Origin: Embiotoca jacksoni
Taxonomy: Eukaryota > Chordata > Actinopteri > Embiotocidae
Direction of reading: 5' to 3'
NCBI GenBank assembly: GCA_022577435.1
Contig: JAKOON010000060.1
Coordinates: 1,043,130-1,107,129 of the forward strand
DNA: 64,000 nt
The notes below the pieces were generated by a model, which was not told where the DNA came from, ran no database searches, and saw only the letters and a program-made list of their open reading frames with translations. Positions 31,759 to 45,475 of the stretch are shown here, in pieces. Every line of letters begins with the position of its first letter. The first letter of the stretch is position 1. Made by a program: the position numbers and the translations under genes.

Positions 31759-34700
31759 ATGTGTCTTGAATGAAGTTTTTTCACCTGCGCACAGAACAGT
31801 CACCTTTGATATGAATCTAAATAGATGAATCGCCCCCTCTTTGTTCACCTCAGACCAAGCTAGCTGGAGAGGCGCAGGCGAAGTACGAGCGGGAGCTCAT
31901 GCTTCATGCTGCCGACGTGGAGGCTCTGCAGCAACTGAAAAAAAGATCCCAACAAGAAGTGACACAGAAGAGGCAGTTAGAGGAGGAACTGAAGAAGACC
32001 TCCTCCGTCCTACAGGAGAGAACCGCAGGCTGGAGCACAGCGGAGAAACAACTGAAGGTAGGAGGACAAACCCGAGAGCGGGAGGGAAGAAAGGGGGAGG
32101 GAAACAGGACATCCCTGGGTCTTTTCACACAGATTTAGAGGCCTGCTTTTGAAGAAGATCCAGACAGATGATTACTGTACTGCACTCTCTCTGATTGGTC
32201 ATAACAATCTTCACTTTGACTCTCCTCCAGGACAACCTGTCCACTCAGAGCCATCGCTGTGAGGAGCTGGGAAAGCAGAATGCTCTCCTGCACCAGCAGA
32301 TGGATGAAATGGCCACCAGGAGTCGGCAGCAGCAGCAGCAAACGCAGCAGCAGCAGCTTGACCTGTCATTCAGCGAGGAAGGGAAGACGACCGAACAGAT
32401 ACTAGAAATACTCAGGTAATACTGCAACACCAGGGCTGGCTGTGTGTTTGCATTGTGAGAACACCTTGTGATTATTAACAGTTTAGTGGGGACACTTTGC
32501 AAACAAAAAGTTGTTCATGACAGTTTAAGCTGAGTGTGAAATGTGCTATGTGTCATAGGTTTGTGCGACGGGAGAAAGAGATCGCTTTGGCTCGATGTGA
32601 GGCGTCTGACGGAGAAGCTCTTCGCTACAAACAGCGAGTTGAACACCAAGACCGAGAACTCAGGGAGCTACAGGAGGCTCTGAATGCTGAGAGGGAGAGG
32701 ATGCAGGTAGGAGATGGAAGGATAACAGATTGGAGATGATTAAAGTATCTGTGTCACCTTTTATTCTGTGGCTGCTAATGATGGATTATAGTTATTCCAT
32801 TCATATTTATAATCAATTGTGAAGCTACTGTTTGCTGTTGTACTACAGAAAACCTGTTTCAGGCTGTGATAGAGGGCTTTTTAAAAGGGCTGCTGAACTA
32901 CAACTTATTACAACAACCAGCAGTAAAGTTACAAGAGAAAAGTGTTTATTATAATTAGTGTGTCTGTTTACCCTCCTGCCTTCTCTCAGGCGACAGCAAA
33001 GACTCTGACCCAGCAGGAGGAACAGCTGAAGAAGATGGACAGTATCGGTGCTCTCCACGAAACCAACAGAATGCTGAAAATCAACCGAGATAAACTGGAG
33101 CAGGAGCTGCAGCAGGCTCAGGCTAAAGTAAGATCAAAGCAGCGTCTCATGGCTTCCTTTAAGCGTTTGTTGTTAAAACGAATACTTGGTTTTACTGTGA
33201 AACATTCGGTAGAACTGTATTCTGTAGGAACGCATGATATGATGTTGGCCAATAAGCAAAAATACTAATTATTAATAATATTATTGTTATTGTTCCAATA
33301 TGGAATTTTACTCTTCATAATGAGGAACATGGCTGGGGACCAGGGCTGCAAAAGTGTAGAAAAATCCATCAGTACTGGAGCCATTTCTCAAGCACCTGTT
33401 CAACAAGCAGAACATAATCCTGCAGACATGCAACACATTCGACCACTCCCCCTGCAGTCACCCCGCTGCCCACCGCCCCCCCCCTCTCCCTCCACATCAT
33501 GTTTTACACTGTCATACAGTGCTTGCTATGCAAATAGTTATATTGTTATGAATAATCTGTAAATGACTGCTAATAATATGTGACACCAACCATCCCTTTT
33601 GGGAGATGAGTGCTGCCATAAATCTGTTAGTAAATTTGATAAGGCCCTTTAAATAACCATCTGTATGTATTATCAGTTATCATCAGCATCAGACACAAAA
33701 CCGATAATTATCGGTTAATGGCATTGAACCCTGAAATTCATAATTTCATAATGTCAAGCATTGTAAATACAAAGGAAGGTTAAGCAAAATCACAGAATAG
33801 AGTTAAAATGACGAAGTTCCTCACAAAGTCCTCATTATGAGATGTTCTTCTGTTTATCTGCACCACCTCCCCCTTCACCTCCCCCTCCACCAGTGAGCAC
33901 TGAGACAAACTCAAACCACGTGTAGAAAAGTGACCACGTTCTTCCTCCCTCCGTCTCTGCCAGGTGACGAAGCTGCAGTCAGACATCAGTCCTCTTCATC
34001 ACTCTCTGTCGCAGCTGTCAGAGAAGAACGGATCTCTGCAGGCTGATAAGAGGCTCCTGGAGGAAGACCTCAAACGGTGGAGGGCCAGAGCTCAGGTAAC
34101 TGCACTGTTTGTAGAAGGATCACAGTTTAAGCAGCCACATGTGTCTAAATGATTTATTATTAATATGCCTCCACACAAGTTCCATCTGTGAGCGGCTGCA
34201 TTGTGTCTTCAGGTTGCCCTTCTGTCCGACAGTCAGTCCCTTGATTGTGAACATGAACTCTCAATAGTCTAATTTTTTCACTTATGTTTGGACTTGAGGA
34301 TAAACTGATTAGAATTTGGTGGTCAAAGGTAACTGTGACCTTACAAAACACATTTGTGACCATAACTAAAGAATTTATACTCTTAACATTTCACACAAAT
34401 GTCTCATAAGATAAAACAATGCCATAATGATGTTTTATTTTATAAAGCTCAACTCGGGAACAGAAGGGGATGTCAGCGTTTTTAGAATTTATAGTTTCTT
34501 TGCAGCAACGTCCACATTTGAAGCATCATCTGCACTGAACCAGTTTTATTGTCCAAAGATGTGAACACATACATATGAGGATTATTTCAAAGTCTTCACG
34601 ACACATATTATGTGAACCTGGACAGATATGGATGTAAACTATCACTTTGACTGGTTGTCATTGTCTCTAATTCCTGCTATTCTTCAGTGTTTTATATTTT

Positions 34701-35007
34701 GATATCGCACGTTCTGTGTTCTCCTGTTTCCCGCAGTCTTTTTATGAGGTCCATGTTAGTTTATTCATTTTAGCCCAATACTTTATACATTTTGTCACCA
34801 TATGGTTTAATTCAGCTTCTGCTCCTATTAATTTGTCTTAAATTTGACTGTTTCCCTCCACAGCAACTGGTTAGCCAACAGAAAGACGGGGACGTTGAGG
34901 AGAAACAGAAACTCAGCAATGAGAGAGAAGTTCAGCAGAGACGCATCACACAGTTAGCTGAGGAGACGGCCAAGCTGCGGACTGAACTGGCCAGGTACAA
35001 CACACGC

Positions 35008-35060
<53 letters not shown>

Positions 35061-38000
35061 TACAACAAAGCTGTCCTGGATCATGTCTGTATAAGTTGTA
35101 TGTTTGTACCAGACTTTTGTGACATTACTACTGAAATGACCAGAACGGAATTCCCAGCAGCTGATATGCTCAGTAGCAGATTTATCACTGCACCTTAAAT
35201 AATAACCTAACAGAGAGGATTTTGTGTGAATCAGATCTAACGCCAGCAGTAATTCAGCTCAGTCTCAGCTGCAAGGCCTCAGAGACTCTGTGGCCCGCCT
35301 GACATTAGAACGAGACACTGCGAAAAAAGACACGGAAACCAAAACCAACGACATCTTGGAGAAAAACAAGACCATCACCCAGGTGAAGAAGATCGGACGA
35401 CGCTACAAGACCCAGTACGACGAGCTCAAAGCCCAGCACGACAAGGTGTGACCACGGTTGTGAAAACAGTTTTCATAAGTTAAGTATGGATTAACACTGC
35501 AATGAGTAATTTTTTTGTTTTTTTCCAGCTGGTCGGTGAAAATGCTGCTAAAGCAGGAAGTGAGGCAGCACCAAGTCAAGGGATGCAGCAGGAGCTGAAC
35601 AAGACCCAGGAGGAGCTCAGCAAGACCTGCGAGGAGCTGAACACTCTGAGAGAGGAGGTACAGAAAAAACAGGAGGAGGTGAGCACAAACATATTAAAGA
35701 TACTGCTTTAGTTGAACAGCAAAAACACAGCAGCATACTTTGCTTTATAAACAACACTTTGTTTTAAGACATTAACTAGATGGAGCAGTTTCAGCTGAAT
35801 ATCTGTACGTTTTGGGATGTTGATCACACAAAATAAGCAATTTTTAATATATCATGTTGGACTTTAGATAAAAGACTTTTTATTCCAATATTTTTTGGAC
35901 ATTTTAAAGACCAAACTAATAATACTAATAATTAATCAAGAGAATAGTAACATACTAAAGGTTGAAATATGGATATAAATATTTCATTTTCGAATTTGTT
36001 CTTATTAAGCCATTATTGAATTATGTAACTTTAATTATGCAAAAACATGAAAAACGCAATGAAAACAAAGAACACGTAGCTCCTGATTTTTATTGGTCTA
36101 GAATTCATCGTGTATTTATTTAAAAAAATTTTTGGCTCCGGATGCTTTAAATTGAAGCCAAAGTGTCATTAAGTTGATGTATTCCATCAGGCCCAGAAGA
36201 CCCAGCAGGAGTTGGAAGCGGCCCAGAAGGAAAACCAGCTGACCAAGGAAAAAGTCCAGGAGATCCAGAACCAGCTGACACAGGTACAGAACAAAAAGTC
36301 TGTTGAAAAATGGAAAGAGAAACACAGATTTATGTAGCTCTTTGTGTAGATTTACTTAGTGAGGAAAATACATCCAGAAAAGCAGGACTCACTGGGATTT
36401 GTTTGCCTACAGGTGCAGTCGCAGTTGTCCCACACTCAGACCCAGCTGCAGCAGAATCAGAACCAGCTGACCCAGAGTCAGAAAGAACTTCAGCAAGGCA
36501 AGAACCACACCCAGCAGGTAAGATATGGTAATATAGTAATAGTAGTATAGATAATAGTAATGACAGTAGTCAGGAACACAGCAACACCTCAGAGCTTTTC
36601 AACAAAAGAAAATCACCTGACATTAAATCCACAATAGCAAGCCTAACCTTTCCCTTTTTAATATAAAGGTACAGAACCAGTTCAAATCAGCTCAGTCTCA
36701 AGCTCAGGCCCGTCAGAACCAGATTCAGCAGATCCAGAAGGAGCTCCAGCAGGCTAAAGAAGCCCTCCAGCAGAACCTCACTAATCAGAAGGAGCTACAG
36801 CAGACGCACCAGACCAGCCTGCAGAGCCACAACCAGGAAGTCAACAATCTCAAGTCCGCTCTGAGCCAATCGGAGAGCAAGGTGAAAACATTTGTTTCAT
36901 TGTTTTTTTTATTTTTTTATTTATGAATGTGCCACTCCCTCTAAATACTTACTTTTCATTTATAGTTCTGTCTCATACCAGATAACCACACAGTGTAGGA
37001 GCTTTAGTTTGCAGCATTTATACTTCTCACATCTGCAAAGAATGACGGCCTTTCAACAGCCACTAACAGTTAAATCAATAAAATTCATATTTTGCACATC
37101 TAACATGTTCATATTTTCATGGAAATATTATCCCTAGTGCAGGGAAGGCTGAGTTTGCAGTATTGACAGTTTTTAATCATTTCTCTCCTACAGCAAAACA
37201 ACTCTGCAAAAAACCTGTCACATTAAAATTGCTCAAACATACCAGCAGATGGTGATTTACCGGAATGATCTCATCTGAATGGGCAAAAAAAGCCCCTGTT
37301 TCTGTGTATTCTCTAAACTTCTGAAAACTCTGTCTCGTACTGAAGCCTGTAATGTTTTTGAGGTTTTTTTTGGTCACATTTAATGTCAAATATTAAAGTA
37401 GTGTCTGTATCTGCTTTCCTCCTATCAGGTGACTGATCTTCAGGGCCAGCTGGAGAGTCTGCAGAAGGTTAGAAAAAACAAAACGCTAAACAGTCTTTAT
37501 TAATTATGTGTTAATAAATCAAAATTACAGATTTAACTACTTTAAAAATGTTTATACATAGGAGCTCTTTCAGGAAGATTAAGCTTAATTAGTAAGCCAA
37601 GAGTTTTACTTTACATTTATTGCCTTTGATTAACTGGAAAATACACTTGCATAGATTTCTTTATCTCTCCCCCCCCCTTTTCTTTTATACTTCATATTTC
37701 TCTTATTTTCATATCACCTGCCTCATGCTTTCCTTCTATATAAATGTCTTACTACTTTGTCAGATGGTCGCTGAGCGTGAAGCAGACAACAAGCATCTGC
37801 AGGAGCAGCTAACTGAAGCTAACCAGGCTAATGAAGCTAGCCGAGCCACACAGAGTGTTCAGTCCATCCAGGCCAGCGGTGCTAATGCTACCAGTGAGGA
37901 TAACCAGGCACAGCAAGAGGAGCTGGCAAAACTCAGACAGGAGGTATCTCCAAAGCCTGCTTCCACTAAACCTTGTTCTAATCAAACTGCATTAATGACA

Positions 38001-41000
38001 CATTCAGTCTTCTCATCAACAGTGTGTTTTTAGTTTAATTTAATTCTCTAGTGATAAACAATCTCCTAAAATGTAAACCTTCTGTAGTGATGTTTACACA
38101 GACTCCATTAAAACGGCAGGTGACAATAAAATGGGCTAAAATTCAAACATTTCTTGAACTAATCATGCACGTTTTTCTCCTTCAGCTGTCTGAGAGCAAA
38201 ACCAGAGAAGAGCAGTTCAAACAGCAGATTGCTGACAAAGAGGAGAAGACGAAGAAGATCTTCATGGGAGCAAAGACCAAAATCAACCAACTGAACAGTA
38301 AGTCTATACAAACACTCTGAGGTGAAGACATGCTGACAAATGACAAGTGAACAAACAAGCAGCCCTGTTACATCACAGTTTAAGAGCTTCACTTGAATGC
38401 GTTACCTGTAGGTGCTAAAGAGCAGCTGAGTCAGGAAATCCAGGAGCTGAAACAGAATAAGGAGGAGCTGGAGGTGAGAATGAATGCCCTCAAGTCTCAG
38501 TATGAAGGACGACTTCTTCGGCTGGACAGAGAGCTGAGAGAAGTGAGAGAGACACAAACCCACTCGGACCCAAGAGAGGAGCCTCAGGACCAGAGTGGAG
38601 CAAAGGTACGCAGCCCCGCCGGGTGGGGACATGAAGGGCATCATGGTACTCGCATACTGAGAGCACTGTTTACTAAATTCGACACCAAAGTTTACCACAT
38701 GGTTTTTGTAGTCCAAAACAGATTTGGGTGTCCGTTAAAAGCAAACTTCTTCCTTTGTCCAAATATTAGGACGTTTTTTCTCTTTTGTTATTCTTACTGC
38801 ATTTTTCTTGAAATAATTCAACTTTTTTAATGAAATAAGACCTTTTTTGATTTGATCAGTTTTATGCTCGTAGCGCTCATACATTTTCCACTCGATCTTT
38901 TTTCTGTCATTGTCACCCACCAACCCTGTGTCTGTACTCAGGTGGGTGATCAGGCCAGATCTGCAGACCAGAGACAAATTTCTTTGAAGAGTCCTGCCCA
39001 AGACAGAGGAAGGTAACTAATGAAGACGGACACACACTTCACATTTTTCATGAACTTGTTGTTTTTTAGTCAGTGGATGTTATCAGACTGTAGCGTAAAA
39101 ACTTGAAGTCTTCAGAGAAAGATTAAAATGGATCTAGTTTGAATTCAGAAAGTTCAGAATAGGTTGTTTACGGTAGCACAGAACAAACTACTTGTTTACA
39201 AAAAAAGGATTATTTGTAATACTAACTTTTTACTTTATCTCCATCAGCTCCATTCTGTCTGACCCGCCCACCGCCAACATCCGGCCCACACCAAGTACTC
39301 CATCTCCTAGCAACAAGCCAAGCCCCTCCGCCGGTAGCAAGGCCACGCCTCGTGCCAGCATCCGGCCCATGGTTACCCCGGCAACTGTACCCATCCCAAC
39401 ACCCATGGCCACTGTAATGCCAACTACACAGACTGACAGCCAAGAGGGTAAGAGCAAGAAGCAGTTAAAGGTTAAAGTAGATATCAGACATAAATTATAT
39501 TTCAGCCTTAGAGGATTGAATTGACTTTGTGTTCTGTCCCTAATGGCTCATGTGTGATGTGTCAGAGTGGAATTCTTTGTTTGTCACTGCAGTGCTGGTG
39601 AGTGCAGGAGCCTCTGTGCACTCCACCAGCTCCAGTCTGGTCAGCTCACACACCTCCATCAATCAGCCAACCAGCACCCAGGCCACAGCCTTCGTCACGC
39701 CCACTCAGCAGCAGGCAGCCAGTCAGGACGCAGGGTCCAGCATGGACGCAGAGCGACCTTCTACGTCCTCCTCACTCACCGGAGCAGGTGAGAAGGACAG
39801 CGTCCCTGACCAACTCTGGAACTTTACACAAAACCATTAAAAAAAACAATAGCAGGAAGGAAAGAAGTGATTTGACTGGTTAAAAAACATCTGTTGACTG
39901 AAGTTGTGTTAACTGATGTGTATCTGGTTGACTGAAGCAGGCTCAAAGCGAGGGAGAGAAGACGAGGAGGAGGAAGAGGAAAGCAGACCAGAGAGCTCAC
40001 ACACACCTCCCAACACGAAGAAACTACGACTAAAACCAACGATAGCACTGCAGGTAAACACAAACACACAAAAATCCAGACACACAACTGAACCAAGTGC
40101 CAACCAACCAACACTATTTTACCTCTGTCTGTATTATATTATATTCTTTGTACAAAATGGTTGAAATATGTTCCACATTTGAGTTAGACATGCAGTTACA
40201 CAAGTTTCTTATTAGTTTTATCTCATTTTCTCATTTTGTTTAGCTACACAAGGGGAGAAATATAGTTTTAGCAAAGAGTGATGCTTGGGCATAATTTAAG
40301 CATTCATTGATTAAATTGACTAGGAGTTTCACTATATATTTGGGCGGCACGGTGGTGCAGTGGTTAGCATTGTCGCCTCACAGCAAAAAGGTTCCGGGTT
40401 CGAATCCGGTCCTGGGCCTTTCTGTGCGGAGTTTGCATGTTCTCCCTGTGCTTGCGTGGGTTCTCTCCGGGTTCTCCGGCTTCCTCCCATCATCCAAAAA
40501 CATGCACCTCAGGTCAGGTTACCTGGCGCCGCGCTAGTGGCAGCCTGCTGCAGCAGCTCCCCCCTGAGTGCCCCCCCTGCTGTAGCAAAGAAATTTCCCC
40601 TCGGGGATTAATAAAGTGAAAAAAATAATAAAATATAATGTTCTTGTCCCCCAGCTGATATAGTTTAATAAGGTCTCATCATATGAGGCGCAGTAATGTC
40701 TGCGACTCAGTAAGGTTTGTTATATTTGGAACAATGGAAGCAGATTTTGGTGAAAAACTCCAGAAATACTTCCTTACCACAGGCTTATGTGTACCTCTAC
40801 CTAAATGTAACTACACTCCACAGTTAGAGATTCCTCACACTCGGACACTGCTGGAGGATTTTGGTGTAAACTGGGAAAAGTTATATATGTAGCACCTTTC
40901 AGCAAAGACAAAATTCAAAGCTTTAATAAGACACAAAGTCCTGATTACTGATTAGGTATTGGCGCTGTCACGTTTTCCAAAAAGTAAATTCAATTTTGAA

Positions 41001-41514
41001 TTAATTTGAATTACTCTCTCTTCTACAATAATTTGCCCCAAACTTTGATGCACTCTCTCTGCTTCAGTTTCAGGTGCGTAAAACATCACCGATGCGCTCG
41101 GACCACTGCCCACAAAAACATGTCACCCAGGTGCTGATTTTGATCGTGCAACGAACTTTGTAACACTCACTTATTAGGGTTGTACCTTCCTCCTGCTCTC
41201 TGCACTTCACTGTGCTGCGCCTCAGTCAACGCAACGGGAGCAGTCTGGGAACTTATTGATCCACACTCGTTATGTATATTCAAACGGTGTGCTGCGCATA
41301 TAGACTGTGAACTGAGAATTTTAAATTTGAACGGGTTCCAGTTGTTATTATGTTCAAACGGAAGTGTCATCTCTAGTATTTACTGTATGAGTCACTTAAA
41401 GCCCTTCTGTCAAGTATAAAAGTTGAAAGTAGTAGTTGAAAGAATTTCCCCTTGGGGATTAATAAAGTATCTATCTATCTATCCATCTATCTATCTATCT
41501 ATCTATATCTATCC

Positions 41515-41570
<56 letters not shown>

Positions 41571-44500
41571 ATTTCTATCTATTTCTATCGATGTCTTTTG
41601 TCAGTTTTTTTTCCTGTTGTTTTTGGCATCCGTCACATTTTAATGTGTAATTACATCCGTGTGTTTCAGATGGAAGGTGATGAGGAGATGGAAGGAGAGC
41701 TGAGAGATGAAGGAGAACGACCGGATTCACCAGACAACAGTCAGGTCAGTTATCAATGACACTGACTCGGCGAAGGGTTCAGAAAATAGACCTTGAACTC
41801 TAGTTCTGGAAAAATAGCGTTCATGAATGCAGGGTTTGTATTATTGTCTTTAGTGTGTACAAAAGTAAACACTAAAGACAAGAATACAAATTCTGTAGGA
41901 CACGTTTGTTTTTTGTTTTTTACTTTCGGCTTTAAGGATCTCGTTGGACCCCTCACATTTATCCTGTGTCCCGTTGGAGGGATCTCAATCCTCAGGTTGG
42001 GAATCACAGATGTAAGACAAAGAAGAACAGAGAATTCATATAATATAGAAACTTGGAGGTTGAAATATTTTGGTGTTTTTGCCTGAAAAATAACTAAAAC
42101 AAGTCTCAAAGTAGCTGTAAATGAAATATCGTTGGCCTTTGGTCTGAGTTTAAGACGACGTCCAGTGAATTAAAGGGGACTTGAGAGGCTTTTTGTGATT
42201 TTCTGTAATATGTGTACTGTGATGTCACAAGTCTACGTTACACCCCGTCAAAGTTCCAAAACCAGAGGTGAATGTGTGTAAACATGCTTCCTGAAGGTCA
42301 AACATCAGCTTTAATCACCTCGATCGTCTGCTCATGCTACGAACCGCCATCTGTTCCACAGCTGCTGTTGCTAAGGTACTTCAGTGGGTCGTGGTGTTTG
42401 AGCACTTCAGATTGGATTCATGCTCAAACATGGACAGATGTATTTCAGAAGTTGACATTTTGATTTCCTCTGAATATATAAAAATACAAATCTGGCGACG
42501 GCCCACTTCTGGCCAATAGGAACAGAGTTTGCTCATCAGGGGAGGTCTTAAAGAGACAGGAGATGACACTCACTAAACTGAGGTGTTGCTTAAAGGGCCA
42601 GTATTCAATAATAATGAGCTTTTTTAAACTATGAATCATCCAGAGATGTGGCAGACCTCCAGATAAAATATTTTATGTTTGCGGTGCAGGAGCTCCCAGA
42701 AGAGTGTTTCCCAGTCTTGGCTGAGGACATCGAGGAAGAGGGCGTGTCCCAGTCCGTCCCCTCCGATCAGATGTCCTCCCAGGGCTCCGCTATAATTCGG
42801 GATGTGATTGTGATTGACACGGACAGTGAGAGCCGTGAGAGCCGTGAGAGCAAGGAGGGAGAGGAGAAGCAGGAGGACGAAGGTGAAGAGAAAGAAGAAG
42901 AGGAGGAGGAGGAAGAGGAAGAAGAGGAAGAAGAAGAGGAAGAAGAAGAAGAGGAAGAGGAAGAAGAGGAAGAGGAGGAGGAGGAGGTGATGCTCTTTTC
43001 CAACTAACATTCCTATATTGCCAGGTGAGAACTTCGTTTGTCAGGTCTTAACTTTCTTCTCCGTCTGCCACAGTATAAGGAGGAGGAGGATGATGAAGAT
43101 GATGATGATGCTGCTGACAGCGGGATGAGAGGAGGGGCAGAGAGTAACGAGGAGAGCAGGGAGGCCAAGGAGGAAGAGGAGCCATCAGAAGGCACCGAGG
43201 AGAATGTGTGCGGAGCGTCTTCAGGATCCCAGCGCCCCTCAGAGGCGACACACAGCGGTGAGCATCACCTCCGGTCTGAGGACCGACTCCAACGTCCTCC
43301 TTTTCAAACCAACTCACGTGACTCACTCGTCTGTTCCAGGTGACGGCAGCAGCACATCAGAGTCCGACCCTCCCAGAGAATCTCTACACTTCCCCCTGAT
43401 CTCTTCCTCCTCTGCACCTTCCCCTTCCTCGTCATCGCTCACACCCCGCCTGCCCCACACACGCCGGCCCCCGCACCCTCTCCCTCCACGGCTCTACATC
43501 CAACCTCCGGCTCCTGAGCTGGGACCGCCTCACGCACAGGTGATAAACAGAAAGACATTTCTTCTCCCTACAATCGGCAGCAGCTTTACCAAACGAGTTA
43601 TTTAGAGTCAGCCCAGTCGTCAGGAACAGGAGCGAGTGTCTTTAACAGATGCACAGTGTGTCTAAATTCACATCCCTACTTCTCAGTTAGAGTGTTCAGG
43701 AAGTGTTCTTCACAGGGAGGTGCAGCATGAAACAGCAACACTTGACTTTCCCCACCATGCTAGTTGCTTGTCTGTGAAGTGTTTAAAAGAAATATAATTT
43801 TTAAGTTACATCAGATTTAATCATAGTTACAATTTGCATAAAGCTCTGCATTCATCTCCACATCCACTACTCTCATTTGAATCACTCATTAACTCATAGT
43901 TGCAAAATGTGGAACACATTTCTCAAAAAAGAGCAGACAACATTCGTCATGTTTCTAAACCAAAGTAATCATATAATGAACAAACATTTACACCCTTTTC
44001 TATGATCTTAGTTGCTTCTCTGTGTGACTAATCTTTTTTTTTTTTTTAAATAACAGCAATTACATCTTTTCCAAAATAAGTCTGACTTTAAATCCCACTT
44101 TGTATACAAAATAATGAATGTTGCATATAAAAACAAGAAATAATGTATTTGTGGGCCGATCCAGTGACCAAGTGGTTAGGATTCAGGCTCGCTGGACCTT
44201 TGCAGCATGTCTCCCCACTTTTTTCCTGTCAATCTCCACTGCAACTGTCAAAAGGCATAAAATAATCTTATGAAATAATAATAAAACTGTATTTGCTTTT
44301 CATGACAACAATTTAAAAGTTGTTATCCAAACACGTGCAAGACTTTTATTTTACATCAGCCAAAAGGCTATGTATTAAAATAAATATTTGCTGCAAAGGG
44401 ATTACTGAACACAACCACTCTATTTTTTTTAATATTTTTTTTAAGCAAATAACAATGAAATATGGCCACAGACAATAAGAACGGAACTGATATTGTCTCA

Positions 44501-45383
44501 TATGTATCACAGCTCCACAGAGTTTAGTCTTTCACTTCCAGAAAAATGAAACTGTCTTGACAGATTTGAAGGAGCTTCGATCTCATCCTGAGAACGGCTG
44601 CTTTCTTTCAGAATATTTGTCTGGATCTGTACCTGTTATTTTGAAAACAAGTTTATTTTTATTCGATATATCAGAACTGGAGATTTTCCTACAAACATGG
44701 CCAGAATCGTCTAACTATCCTCAGACTGCAACTTGTTGTGATTCCTCTTTGACTTTCTCTACTGGGTCTCATGATTTATTGTTGTGATTTGTTGAGGTTA
44801 GCCTCTGATAGATGGTGACAGACAGATGGTTCATCCAATCACCTGCCAAGTCTTTTATGAATGTGATGTCCCGTTTCCAAACAGTTTCCAATCACGACTT
44901 CTCAGATGGTTCTGTGTAACAAACTGTGACAACATCCGGTTGTGAAACCTCCTGAGCTATTTACAGTGAACAGTTCAATAACATTAAATCATACGAGGGA
45001 GGAAAACATGTCTAACTGAGTAATTGCGTTGAAAATATTCCACATCATGACGTCTTGAATAAAATGTAGAAACCTCTGACAGTGATGATGTGTGCTTTTT
45101 AATCAGAGACAGTCCTCTCAGCTGCGCCGACCCTCAGCAGGACGTGGACCTCAACTAACCCCTGGAATAGGCAGTATGGTAAGAGAGGTGTCTGATCGTG
45201 TGTTTTTATTATATTCATATTTTGTGTATTGTGTTGTGTAAACGGGATCATACATGTGCCAAAAGTAAAAGTATTTCTGTGTTGCAGCAGCCTTTCTTTG
45301 ATGACGATGACAGAATGGTTCCCAGCACTCCCACTCTGGTTGTTCCACACCGCACGGACGGCTTCGCTGAGGCCATACAGTAA

Positions 45384-45475
<92 letters not shown>

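Noticed and set aside
40345..40410. Possible tRNA gene (A-box and exact B-box)
   Set aside because: No cloverleaf can be completed and it carries a retroposon 3' tail; it is the SINE head.
40307..40619. Three overlapping open frames in tpr intron 43
   Set aside because: They lie inside the tRNA-derived SINE and its tail.
42636..43010. Leu/Phe-rich and Ser-rich frames antisense to tpr exon 45
   Set aside because: Reverse-strand reading of the GAA/GAG poly-Glu coding tract.
44155..44275. Possible tRNA-Glu-like gene
   Set aside because: Only the 5' A-box half is tRNA-like; the rest is a decayed SINE body.
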